Source: Polyangiaceae bacterium (GTDB lineage: Bacteria; Myxococcota_A; Polyangia; Polyangiales; Polyangiaceae). Taken from it: a stretch of 41,516 bases of DNA. A program made the translations under genes and the position numbers. The notes under the pieces were generated by a model. It was not told the origin of the DNA. It searched no databases and was given only the letters and a program-made list of their open reading frames with translations. The stretch covers positions 1 to 41,516 of the forward strand of contig JANXOF010000025.1 in NCBI GenBank assembly GCA_025353725.1, in the 5' to 3' direction. This document shows positions 8,767 to 16,435 of this stretch, in pieces. Within the stretch, counting starts at the first letter, position 1. Each line of letters starts with the position of its first letter.

Positions 8767-9525
8767 ATGTGGGATGCTCGCACCATGGATGTTTTGCACC
8801 TTGGCCCGCTCCGTGTCCGACGCATCGTGAAGACTCACGGGACGCCGCCCAAGAGCCCTTCAGACGCGCCGCTCACCGTTGTCTTGATGCACGGCTACGG
8901 GGCGCCCGGCGACGATCTCGTCTCGCTCGAAGCGGCGATCGATGCTGTCGTCGGGACGACCTTTCTTTTCCCCGAGGCGCCTTCTACCCTCGGCCAAGGC
9001 CTCGGATTTGAAAGCGCGCGCGCATGGTGGGACATCGACATCGCTCGCTTTCAGAACGCGATGATGCGCGGCACGTTTAACGACCTCGTGGACCAAGTTC
9101 CGCCTGGGATGAGTGCTGCGACGGCCGATGTCTTGGCGATGCTCGACGCGCTTGAGCGCGACACGAAGACGACCAGTGACACCATCGTGCTCGGAGGATT
9201 TTCTCAAGGTTCCATGCTCGCGCTCGATGTAGCGCTGCGCTCGACGAGGCCTTTTGGTGGCTTGGCGTTGCTCTCGAGTACGCTCCTCGCGAAGCAGGAG
9301 TGGCTGCCGCTGATGCCCGCCCGCAAAGGCATGAAAGTCTTTCAAAGTCACGGCAGAGATGACCGAATCCTTCCGTACGTTGTTGCCTCGGAGCTTCACC
9401 GCGAACTTCTCGCCGGAGGTCTCGCCGTGACGTTCACGCCTTTCGAGGGCGCGCACGGAATCTCGCCGCTCGTGGTCCGCGCGCTCAGCGAGTGGCTCGC
9501 TGGCGTCGCTTCGAAACGTTCATGA
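8767..9525 (+). CDS. Alpha/beta hydrolase, phospholipase/carboxylesterase family
   Basis: The product is 252 residues, or 246 from the second ATG at 8785 (MDVLHLGPLRV), which may be the true start. The fold is shown by VVLMHGYGAPGDDLV (oxyanion region), the nucleophile elbow GGFSQGS, the acid in SHGRDDRILP and the histidine in FEGAHGIS, in the usual order for the phospholipase/carboxylesterase (YpfH/EstB-like) family. No signal peptide is seen, so it is probably cytoplasmic. It would hydrolyse short-chain carboxylic esters or lysophospholipids; the substrate is unknown. It is transcribed divergently from the kinase gene, with about 100 bases between. The EAL gene follows 36 bases downstream on the same strand. 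Confidence 0.85.
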   Translation: MWDARTMDVLHLGPLRVRRIVKTHGTPPKSPSDAPLTVVLMHGYGAPGDDLVSLEAAIDAVVGTTFLFPEAPSTLGQGLGFESARAWWDIDIARFQNAMMRGTFNDLVDQVPPGMSAATADVLAMLDALERDTKTTSDTIVLGGFSQGSMLALDVALRSTRPFGGLALLSSTLLAKQEWLPLMPARKGMKVFQSHGRDDRILPYVVASELHRELLAGGLAVTFTPFEGAHGISPLVVRALSEWLAGVASKRS

Positions 9526-9561
9526 GAGCCGCGCGGGTCTCGTCTCTAGTAGTCTCATCGG

Positions 9562-10341
9562 GTGTCAAAGGAAGTTCTTAGAGAGCCACGCCGTACGACA
9601 GTCTTAATTCGCAGAGTTCTTGATGCCAAGGACGTCACCGTGGTGTTTCAGCCGATCGTCGACTTAAAAACACGCGAGCTTTTCGCGTACGAGGCGCTCG
9701 TCCGTGCGAAACGAGACGACTTTGACAGTCCGATGAGCCTGTTCGCGGCGGCCGTGCAGCACTCATGCTCGGGCGAATTAGGCCGTCTCATTCGTCAATT
9801 GGCCATCGCGGGCTGTCCCTCCCACCCGCTCTTTCTGAACGTGCACCCGGCCGAGCTCAATGAGAAGTGGGTGGTGCAACCGGACGACCCCATCTTTCAG
9901 CATGGCCACGACGTTTATCTCGAAATCACCGAGGGAGTTCCGCTCTCACACTTCCGCCTCTGCCAGAGTGTGCTCCGTGATGTGCGCGCGCGCGGAGTCT
10001 ACCTCGTGGTCGACGACCTCGGCGCAGGCTATTCAAACTTAAAATACATCGCTGACCTTCACCCGCGCATCGTGAAGCTCGATCGCGAGCTCGTGATGGG
10101 GCTGGTTAAAGACTCGCGCATGTTCAAGCTCGTGTCGGCGATTGTTGTTCTGTGCCGGGAACTCGACGCGATGGTCGTTGCCGAAGGGATCGAGACCCGC
10201 GAAGAGCTGGAAGCAGTACGCGAGGCTGGCGCCCAGTACGGTCAAGGATATCTCCTCGCGCGTCCGTCCTTCCCGCCTCCTCCAGTGACGTGGCCGGCTG
10301 GCCTTGCCGCGACAAAACGCGGGCAGCTTTTGCCGTCTTGA
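9562..10341 (+). CDS. EAL-domain cyclic-di-GMP phosphodiesterase
   Basis: The product is 259 residues from a GTG start and is essentially a stand-alone EAL domain. The catalytic set appears complete: the glutamate of YEALVRA, the Asn in LFLNVHP, the Glu of YLEITEG, the Asp pair in VVDDLGAGYSNL, the Lys in IVKLDREL, the Glu in VVAEGIETREE, and the Gln of GQGYLLARP. It is therefore predicted to cleave c-di-GMP to pGpG. No sensory domain or membrane segment is attached. It converges with the FHA-GGEEF gene, with only seven bases between the two stop codons, so opposing transcription could interfere. Confidence 0.92.
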   Translation: MSKEVLREPRRTTVLIRRVLDAKDVTVVFQPIVDLKTRELFAYEALVRAKRDDFDSPMSLFAAAVQHSCSGELGRLIRQLAIAGCPSHPLFLNVHPAELNEKWVVQPDDPIFQHGHDVYLEITEGVPLSHFRLCQSVLRDVRARGVYLVVDDLGAGYSNLKYIADLHPRIVKLDRELVMGLVKDSRMFKLVSAIVVLCRELDAMVVAEGIETREELEAVREAGAQYGQGYLLARPSFPPPPVTWPAGLAATKRGQLLPS

Positions 10342-10343
10342 CG

Positions 10344-10360
10344 AAAGGTTAGAGACCTTT
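10344..10360. terminator. Short hairpin at the EAL/GGDEF convergent junction
   Basis: AAAGGT and ACCTTT form a 6-bp stem with a 5-base loop, flanked by an A-rich and a T-rich side. It sits exactly between two convergent stop codons and overlaps the GGDEF stop. It could act as a weak bidirectional terminator, but the stem is short and AT-rich. Confidence 0.3.
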
Positions 10361-11503
10361 AATGCAGACCCGATTACGCCCGCCTCGCTTCGCATCGTAG
10401 AGCCCCTCGTCGGCCTCGCCGATGAGGCCTGCCGCCGTGCTGACCTGCGCCTCCGGAAGAGCTGCGATGCCGACGCTGACGGTCACCGGAAGGCGTCTTC
10501 CTTGGAACTCGAAGCTCGTTTGCTCTACGGCCGCGCGCAAGCGCTCCCCGACAACGCCGGCATTGAGCAAGGGAATGCCCCTGCAAATCACGGCAAACTC
10601 TTCGCCGCCGTAGCGCGCCGCGACGTCTTCCGTCCGAATCATCGAGTGCGTGACGCGTGCAAGGTGCACGAGGACGGCATCTCCTGCGAGGTGCCCGAAA
10701 GTGTCGTTTACCTTTTTGAAATGGTCGACGTCGAACATGACGAGCGACAGCATCGTCTTGTGACGTTTTGCGTAGGCGAACTCGGTATCTAGGCGATCGA
10801 GAAAAAACTTTTTGTTGTAGGCCTTGGTAAGTCCGTCGCGCAGAGCCGCATCGTACATTTGCTGCTGGAACGTTTCGTCTAGCTTGTCTTGGTACGTGAA
10901 CTTCAGCATCGTGTTGGCGCCGAGGCGGATCTTGTCGCCCTCTTTCAGCTCCTGGTGCTGCACGGCCTCACCGTTGACGAGCGTTCCGTTTGCGCTCCCG
11001 AGATCTTCGATGATAACGCGCCCTCCAATCGTGAGGACGCGGCAGTGGCGACGTGAGATCCCGTCGTCATTGAGGCGCAGTTGTGCGCTTATCGCGCGGC
11101 CGACAACGCTCTCGGGTCCTTCGAGCTTATACATCTCCCCCAAGTTCGAACCGGCAAGAACCACAAGATACGCGTGCACCTGCTGGCGCCTCGCATGCAG
11201 CTCAATTTCGAGGCTTGAAACGTTCGTAATCCGGGTCGACTCCCCTTCGTCTTCCGGGGCGCGTGTGCTCAACCTCGGTCCGCCTTGGGCTGCCGGCGCC
11301 CCTGAAACGCCTGGAAAATTCGACAACGTGGGACGCAGCGGAAGTTGCGGAGCAAGCGGAGCGTGCGGAGGCTGTTGGGCCTGCGGGTGCGGGTGCGGGT
11401 GCGGATGCGGATGCGGATAGAGAGGTACCTTCGCGTTCGCGGCTTGCGCGTTTTGAGGGGCCGGTCGAGGCGGGCTTGGCCGAAGGGGCGGATCACTCGC
11501 CAT
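10349..11503 (-). CDS. FHA-GGDEF diguanylate cyclase
   Basis: The product is 384 residues. Residues 1-~110 are a Pro/Ala-rich low-complexity leader that includes a run of five Pro-His pairs. An FHA domain follows at ~125-205: SVVGRAISAQLRL, ISRRHCRVL and DLGSANGTLVNG, with the Arg, Ser and Asn used for phosphothreonine binding in this family. A GGDEF domain fills ~225-380: DVDHFKKVND, then RTED five residues before RYGGEEF. The GGEEF signature is catalytically competent, and RxxD at that spacing is the allosteric c-di-GMP inhibition site. The combination predicts c-di-GMP synthesis gated by binding to a phosphorylated partner, plausibly a substrate of a Ser/Thr kinase. It is cytoplasmic and convergent with the EAL gene. 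Confidence 0.93.
   Translation of the reverse strand: MASDPPLRPSPPRPAPQNAQAANAKVPLYPHPHPHPHPHPQAQQPPHAPLAPQLPLRPTLSNFPGVSGAPAAQGGPRLSTRAPEDEGESTRITNVSSLEIELHARRQQVHAYLVVLAGSNLGEMYKLEGPESVVGRAISAQLRLNDDGISRRHCRVLTIGGRVIIEDLGSANGTLVNGEAVQHQELKEGDKIRLGANTMLKFTYQDKLDETFQQQMYDAALRDGLTKAYNKKFFLDRLDTEFAYAKRHKTMLSLVMFDVDHFKKVNDTFGHLAGDAVLVHLARVTHSMIRTEDVAARYGGEEFAVICRGIPLLNAGVVGERLRAAVEQTSFEFQGRRLPVTVSVGIAALPEAQVSTAAGLIGEADEGLYDAKRGGRNRVCIKGL
11383..11418. repeat. Hexanucleotide tandem repeat coding for Pro-His pairs
   Basis: Three GCGGGT units are followed by three GCGGAT units on the plus strand. In the minus-strand FHA-GGDEF gene they read as alternating His and Pro codons. The unit change from GGGT to GGAT splits the array into two homogeneous blocks. 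Confidence 0.9.
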
Positions 11504-11607
11504 AGGCCCCTAGGGTGCCGACCTTTGATCCGTCGGTCAAGGGTGCGCGCGCAGCCGCCACCTTTCGCGAGGGGAGGGCTGCGGGCACGTAGGTGTTTGG
11601 AGTTTTT

Positions 11608-12120
11608 TCAGCCCTCGTGAATCGTTACCTTGTTCATCTTAACAGGCGTGATTGGCCGATCGCCGGCGCCTGTTTTGGTGGTCTCGATTTTCTTCACGAT
11701 CTCCATGCCCTCGATGACCTTTCCGAACACAGGATGCTTCGACGCTCCCGGGCTGAACCAGTCGAGGTAAGCGTTGTGTACCGTATTGATGAAAAACTGG
11801 CACGACCCACTGTTTGGGCGCCCCGTGTTCGCCATCGAAAGCGTGCCCGGCTCATTCGATAGGCGGGCCGCGTGCTCGTCGGCGATGGTCCCGGTCGGAC
11901 TATCACCTGTACCCGCACGCGGACTCGAGGGGTCCTTGCTGTGCGGACAACCAAATTGAAGCATGAAGCCGTTGATGACCCGGTGGAAGTGGAGTCCGTC
12001 ATAGAACCCGCTCTTCGCGAGGGTCACAAAGTTCCCGGCACTGATGGGCATCTGGTCGACAAAGAGCTCGACTTTGATGTTGCCGAGCGACGTTTCGAGC
12101 AGCGCGATTGGATTTGCCAT
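11608..12120 (-). CDS. Cyclophilin-type peptidyl-prolyl cis-trans isomerase
   Basis: The product is 170 residues from the ATG at 12120 ([11 protein letters not shown]); a GTG three codons upstream is an alternative. It is a small bacterial PpiB-like cyclophilin. The pattern runs LGNIKVELF, APxxxxNF-like [18 protein letters not shown], catalytic [13 protein letters not shown], then [19 protein letters not shown] with Gln, Phe and Phe lining the active site, and [14 protein letters not shown]. There is no signal peptide, so it acts in the cytoplasm. It catalyses X-Pro isomerisation during folding. It lies about 60 bases downstream of the AgmX-like gene on the same strand. A second, lipoprotein cyclophilin is encoded at 32257-33132. 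Confidence 0.95.
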   Translation of the reverse strand: MANPIALLETSLGNIKVELFVDQMPISAGNFVTLAKSGFYDGLHFHRVINGFMLQFGCPHSKDPSSPRAGTGDSPTGTIADEHAARLSNEPGTLSMANTGRPNSGSCQFFINTVHNAYLDWFSPGASKHPVFGKVIEGMEIVKKIETTKTGAGDRPITPVKMNKVTIHEG

Positions 12121-12181
12121 GCCGCGCACGGTAGACGCGTAACTGCGGCTTGGGAAGAACCTAGAGACGCCCGCTTTTGTG

Positions 12182-12685
12182 TCAGCGCGAGGCGATCTCG
12201 ACGGGTAAAACGACTTGCGCTGCGGCAGCTTGAGGCAAAAATTCCCACGTTTTTACGTGTGTCTCGACGCAGCGGCGCATGGAGAGAGACTCGCCCGCGG
12301 CTACAGCCCGGCGGACTTTGCCGTCGACGCCAATCTCAAGGGCGACGGTGACGCGCGCGGGCTCGTTCGCGTCCGTGCCTCGCCAGCACGCGTCCTGAAT
12401 GTCCTTTGCGTTGAGGTGCACCACGTTGTCGGTGACGACACCAGCGGCTGTCTTTCGCGGCTCTTCACGCATGAAACTCAGGCCCACGATGAGGACTAGG
12501 CCGAGGAAGACGCCCGCGACGAGGTACCCCGACATGCCACGCCACGAATGCTTGGCTCGGCGCGCCCACCCCGCGTCCGCTTTCGCGCGGCGTGAGGCGG
12601 AGCTCACCTCCACGTCGAGCTCGAACGGCGCGTCGGAGCTCCGGTCCGGGCGCGGGTCTTGGGCTGTGAAGGGAACGATGCGCAT
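12182..12685 (-). CDS. Single-pass membrane protein with AgmX/PglI-like C-terminal domain
   Basis: Counted from the ATG at 12685 ([10 protein letters not shown]) the protein has 167 residues; an in-frame start at 12781 would add a basic leader. Residues 1-~50 are cytoplasmic and charged. One membrane helix follows ([20 protein letters not shown]), then a periplasmic domain with [46 protein letters not shown] and a final VVLPVEI strand. The paired cysteines and strand order match the AgmX/PglI type, related to the TonB C-terminal fold. The function is unknown; it is a likely envelope component. The cyclophilin gene follows on the same strand. No convincing Shine-Dalgarno site is seen for either start. 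Confidence 0.65.
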   Translation of the reverse strand: MRIVPFTAQDPRPDRSSDAPFELDVEVSSASRRAKADAGWARRAKHSWRGMSGYLVAGVFLGLVLIVGLSFMREEPRKTAAGVVTDNVVHLNAKDIQDACWRGTDANEPARVTVALEIGVDGKVRRAVAAGESLSMRRCVETHVKTWEFLPQAAAAQVVLPVEIASR

Positions 12686-12919
12686 GTCTCGGACCGGACA
12701 CTGCAAGTGCCGCACCTTCCGACCGAAAAGGCTCGCTTGGGGTGAAGTTCGCGAAAAGTGAAGCTTAAAAGCCACTTTCAACGGTCCCAGCCGAACGCCT
12801 ACCGTGAGCGATTGAGCCTTCGACGACTATGCGAGTGAACCGAGGATCCACCCTACGGGGCGCGCAAGTGGCTCTCGTGTGGGCACTCCCATAAAGCGCA
12901 CCGTGGTAGGAGCGATGCC

Positions 12920-14410
12920 GTGACAGCCCCTTCGAAGCTCGGCTTTTTCGAGACGGTTCAGACCTTCCCTCGGTCGTTTTGGATGGGGTGCACCATCGAG
13001 ATGTGGGAGCGACTCGCGTACTACGGCGTACGTTCCGTCGTACCCTTGTATATCGCGCAGGCGAGCGATCCTGGCGGCCTGCACTTCAGCCAAGCGCAAA
13101 AGGGGAGCATCTTCGCCGCGTGGGCGCTCGTGCAGTCGCTCGTACCGATGGTCAGTGGCGGTTTCGCCGACCGTTTCGGCTACAAGAAGACGATTGCGAG
13201 TTCAGTCACGCTTGCGTGTCTCGGCTACGTTTTGATGGGGACGCTCCGCAGCTACGTCGGATTTTTCGCGGCATGCTTGGTCCTTGCGCTCGGTACAGCG
13301 ATCTTCAAGCCCGGGCTCCAAGGCACGCTCGCGCAATCGACGTCGAAGCGAAACTCCAGCGTCGGCTGGGGCCTTTTTTACTGGCTCGTCAACATTGGCG
13401 CGGCGATGGGGCCGTTGCTCGGCGGCTACTCGCGGACCCAAAGCTGGCCGCTTGTTTTTTACGGATCGGCCTGCGTAATGGCGCTGAACTACCTGATGCT
13501 GTTCACGTACGTCGAGGTTGAATCCGGCGCCGACAAGAAAAAAACAGCGCGTCGCGTGCTCGTGGACACGGTTAGAAACCTCGGCGATCTCCGGCTGTTG
13601 ACTGTCATCCTACTCTTTAGTGGCTTTTGGATGATGCTCTACCAGCTCTGGGATTTGATGCCGAACTTCTACGCCGATTGGGTCGACTCGTCGCCTTTCG
13701 TAGAGTCCAACTCTTGGCTCCCAAAGGCATGGCTTGCGAGTGACGCGCGAGGCGTTCAGCTCAAACAGGAAAATGCCATCAATTTCGACTCGGCCCTCGT
13801 CGTGCTTTTTGTCATTCCCCTCTCGTTCGTCGTAGCGCGCCTCCGCGTCATGTCCTCTATTACGCTCGGCGTGCTCATCGCGAGCTTCGGCACGCTCGTT
13901 TTCGGTACGTCGCCGAGCGTCTACGTGCTCTTTCTCGGAATCGCGCTCTTTGCACTCGGCGAAATGCTTACTGGACCGAAGAAGACCGAGTATTTTTCGC
14001 TTATCGCACCGAGCGGGAAGAAGGCGCTCTACCTCGGGTACGTGAATATTCCGGTAGCCATCGGGCAGGCGCTGGGTGCGAAACTGGGCGCGTGGCAATA
14101 CGGCAATCACGGAGAAAAGGCGACGCTCGCCCTGACGTACTTGGCCGAAAAAACGGACCACCACGCGCCGGGTGTGTGGGACGGCGACCTCGAACACCTT
14201 ACAGGCTTCGTCGGCGCTACGCGTACCTCAGCGTTCGAGACGCTCCAAGCCGTGCTTGGCAACGATGCTCACGCGGTGGACCATCTTTTGTGGGTAACCT
14301 ATAAGCCGTATCAAGTTTGGTATTGGTTTTCTGCAGTTGGCTTTGCTTCGCTCGCGGGTCTCCTCATATTTTCTCACGTTAGCAAAAGGTGGAAAGATCT
14401 CGATGTCTGA
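12920..14410 (+). CDS. POT-family (PTR2) proton-dependent oligopeptide transporter
   Basis: The product is 496 residues from a GTG start, with AGGAG seven bases upstream (12908-12912). The POT signature EMWERLAYYGVRSV (the ExxERFxYYG helix-1 motif that couples protons) lies at residues ~30-43. It is followed by many hydrophobic helices and by the POT second-helix region FADRFGYKKT. FYWLVNIGAAMGPLLGG and a P-rich stretch are as expected. A long loop around residues 255-285 separates the two halves. It imports di/tripeptides with protons across the inner membrane. The last bases overlap the start of the next small gene by 8 bases, so downstream genes may share its transcript. Confidence 0.92.
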   Translation: MTAPSKLGFFETVQTFPRSFWMGCTIEMWERLAYYGVRSVVPLYIAQASDPGGLHFSQAQKGSIFAAWALVQSLVPMVSGGFADRFGYKKTIASSVTLACLGYVLMGTLRSYVGFFAACLVLALGTAIFKPGLQGTLAQSTSKRNSSVGWGLFYWLVNIGAAMGPLLGGYSRTQSWPLVFYGSACVMALNYLMLFTYVEVESGADKKKTARRVLVDTVRNLGDLRLLTVILLFSGFWMMLYQLWDLMPNFYADWVDSSPFVESNSWLPKAWLASDARGVQLKQENAINFDSALVVLFVIPLSFVVARLRVMSSITLGVLIASFGTLVFGTSPSVYVLFLGIALFALGEMLTGPKKTEYFSLIAPSGKKALYLGYVNIPVAIGQALGAKLGAWQYGNHGEKATLALTYLAEKTDHHAPGVWDGDLEHLTGFVGATRTSAFETLQAVLGNDAHAVDHLLWVTYKPYQVWYWFSAVGFASLAGLLIFSHVSKRWKDLDV

Positions 14411-14597
14411 GCCAGGCGATAGATCCGATTCGCCGGAGGACGGTAAGCTCGATCTCGTGCAGTTTTTTCGCGCTCTGCCTGCCCGAGCGCGCCGCGAGTA
14501 CGACGTCTTGGCCGAGCGTGATCGAACGTTCGGGGAGGACGTTCTGGCGGAGTCTCACGCAGGCGGGCGTTCTCCTTCGTCGGACGGTACGGCGTGA
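14403..14597 (+). CDS. Small hypothetical protein coupled to a Fic/Doc-like gene
   Basis: The product is 64 residues from the ATG at 14403, which overlaps the transporter stop by 8 bases. An earlier in-frame start inside the transporter is unlikely. It is strongly charged, with a central helix (LVQFFRALPARARREYDVLA) between disordered, Ser/Asp/Gly-rich ends. I recognise no family. Its stop overlaps the GTG start of the next gene by 4 bases (GTGA). A small charged protein in this position is the arrangement seen for antitoxins upstream of toxins, but nothing in the sequence itself proves that role. Confidence 0.6.
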   Translation: MSEPGDRSDSPEDGKLDLVQFFRALPARARREYDVLAERDRTFGEDVLAESHAGGRSPSSDGTA

Positions 14598-14959
14598 TCC
14601 CCGACCCGGAGGCTATCTCCAGGGCTTACGTCCTCATCGCACCCGAGCTGGGGTTGTCGCCGCGGTCGAGCGAAGCCGCGATTCGCATTGCACTTCGCGA
14701 GGCCGACCACCTCTCCGATGACGTCTATGACGTTCCTGCCGCGCTCCTCTACGCGCTCGGCCGGCACGCGCGGTGTTTCGGAGGCTTCCGTGCGATGAGC
14801 GTCCTCGTTGTCGAGTGGCACACGAAAACGCTAGGATTTAAGCTCGAGGCGTCACCTTCTGAGCTCGCGGAGGTCCTCACCCGCGTCACGCTGAATGAGC
14901 TCACGCATCGGGACGTCAAGGCGTGGGTGCTTGAGCGAATGCTCCCGTTCGGCGGCTAG
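14594..14959 (+). CDS. Degenerate Fic/Doc-like protein
   Basis: The product is 121 residues from a GTG start. The order of elements follows the Doc toxin: a helix ending VYDVPAALLYALGRH, then HARCFGGFR where Doc has HxFxDxNKR, then the core helix MSVLVVEWHTKTLGFKL, then an acidic-led helix pair and VKAWVLERM. The His and Arg of the Fic motif are kept at the right spacing (eight apart). The acidic residue, the Asn and the Lys are replaced by Phe, Gly and Phe. If the resemblance is right, catalytic transfer of AMP or phosphate is unlikely and the protein may be a pseudo-enzyme. The match is by eye only. It is translationally coupled to the small gene upstream; the EVE gene follows 66 bases later. 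Confidence 0.6.
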   Translation: MIPDPEAISRAYVLIAPELGLSPRSSEAAIRIALREADHLSDDVYDVPAALLYALGRHARCFGGFRAMSVLVVEWHTKTLGFKLEASPSELAEVLTRVTLNELTHRDVKAWVLERMLPFGG

Positions 14960-15025
14960 CGCCCGCTCGTGATTTGACGGTGATGCGTGACAGCCGACAG
15001 CCATACCTCGTTGTAAGGTTCGCGC

Positions 15026-15481
15026 ATGGCGAAGGTGATGGTTGAACGCGCGGCTCCGTCGACGCGCGCCCGCGGTACGTTTCTCATCAAAAGCGAACCG
15101 TCCGTGTACTCGTTCGACGAGCTCGTGCGCGATGGGTCGACCGTGTGGGACGGTGTCCGCAATTACGAGGCTCGAAACACGCTCCGCGTGATGAGGAAAG
15201 GAGATCTGCTCCTCTTTTATCACTCGAACGAGGGCAAAGAGATCGTCGGACTCGCCCGTGTCGCGGTGACGGCCTATCAAGACCCCAAAACGGCCGACGA
15301 CTGGAGTGCCATCGACGTGACCCCTCTCAAACGGCTTCGACGAACGGTGACGCTTGCCCAAGTCAAAGCGCATCCGCTTCTTTCGAGTATGGCGCTCGTG
15401 AAGAGGTCACGGATTTCCGTCGTGCCAGTCACAGTCGAAGAACTCGCCGTTGTTCTCCAGCTCGCTGAAACCAAGCTGTAG
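15026..15481 (+). CDS. EVE-domain protein (thymocyte nuclear protein 1-like)
   Basis: The product is 151 residues. After ~15 variable residues comes the EVE fold pattern: FLIKSEPSVYSFDELVRDG, WDGVRNYEARNTLRVMRKGDLLLFYHSN, EIVGLARV, then YQDPKTADDWSAIDV, LKRLRRTVTLAQVKAHPLL and RSRISVVPVT. These are the classic landmarks of the THYN1 branch of the PUA-like EVE family. EVE domains bind modified bases in DNA or RNA; the target here is unknown. It is cytoplasmic and full length. It lies on the same strand as the transporter/Fic-like cluster and could be co-transcribed with it. Confidence 0.93.
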   Translation: MAKVMVERAAPSTRARGTFLIKSEPSVYSFDELVRDGSTVWDGVRNYEARNTLRVMRKGDLLLFYHSNEGKEIVGLARVAVTAYQDPKTADDWSAIDVTPLKRLRRTVTLAQVKAHPLLSSMALVKRSRISVVPVTVEELAVVLQLAETKL

Positions 15482-15579
15482 CGGCCGGCCGGAAAGCTCT
15501 TGGGTCGCGTGAGAGATAGATAACGACGATCGTTGGGAACAGCCTAGGCACGCGACGTGCTCACTCGCGCACAACCCCA

Positions 15580-16431
15580 GTGATGAGCATGTTAGCCCCC
15601 ATGAGTCCTTCGCAGAGCGCCACGGATTCGTGGCAACTCATCCACGACGATCCGTTCGTCCGTGCAACGAATAGCCAAGACGTGGAGCGTGTCGTGATGG
15701 CCGTCGCGGCGCGAAGTGCGACTCCCTACATGGAGTTGCTTCGCTCTCTTGTAGGTGTTGATGACCTTACAGAAACGCAGGCACGCTCGTTCTTTCGCGC
15801 GGTCGTAGGGCACCAGTCCGCGATGGCTGCGGCGCTGCACCGCCCCGTTCACGTCCGCGTCGCGGCGCTCGATCTGCTCACCACGAAGCCGCCGAAAGCT
15901 GGGGCTCGGAGCGATGGCCATCCCATCGTGGTGACGCCTTCGCTTCTCGAAAAGGCGTTCGAGGTAGCGACGGCCGACGGCGTCACCGGCCTCCCGCAGC
16001 GTGCGCAATTCATGAACTTGCTTCGTCACGAGTTACGGCAGCGTAAGCGACACCGCATCTGCGTCGCGTTTATTGATCTCGACGGCTTTAAACGGGTCAA
16101 TGACGTTCACGGGCACGCGCGCGGCGATACGGTCCTCCGCGCACTTGCGCAATCGGCTCGAGGCTCCCTTCGCGAAGGTGATGTCCTTGCGCGCATCGGC
16201 GGTGACGAGTTTGCCGTGCTCCTTCTCGATGCGTCTCCCGTCGAGGCTGACGCTGCCCTTCGACGCCTGCGCGACAGGTTCGAAGCGCTAACGGCGCCGC
16301 TCGGCACGTCATTTTCATCAGGCGTCGCAGTGGCCGTGACAGGCGAGCTGGCGGAGCGTGTCGTCACACGGGCGGACGAAGCCATGTATCGGCAAAAGCG
16401 AGCGCGCGCGGCAAGTTTGCGCGCGCTATAG
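15580..16431 (+). CDS. GGDEF diguanylate cyclase
   Basis: The product is 283 residues from a GTG, with nearby in-frame ATGs as alternatives. Residues 1-~120 are a helical, Ala/Arg-rich region with no family I recognise. The GGDEF domain covers ~130-280: DGVTGLPQRAQFMNLL, FIDLDGFKRVNDVHGHARGD, REGD five residues before RIGGDEFAVLL, and RADEAMYRQKR at the end. GGDEF is intact and REGD is the RxxD inhibitory site, so it should make c-di-GMP and be product-inhibited. There is no membrane segment. It ends four bases before the probable start of the MpaB-like gene. Confidence 0.92.
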   Translation: MMSMLAPMSPSQSATDSWQLIHDDPFVRATNSQDVERVVMAVAARSATPYMELLRSLVGVDDLTETQARSFFRAVVGHQSAMAAALHRPVHVRVAALDLLTTKPPKAGARSDGHPIVVTPSLLEKAFEVATADGVTGLPQRAQFMNLLRHELRQRKRHRICVAFIDLDGFKRVNDVHGHARGDTVLRALAQSARGSLREGDVLARIGGDEFAVLLLDASPVEADAALRRLRDRFEALTAPLGTSFSSGVAVAVTGELAERVVTRADEAMYRQKRARAASLRAL

Positions 16432-16435
16432 ACAG

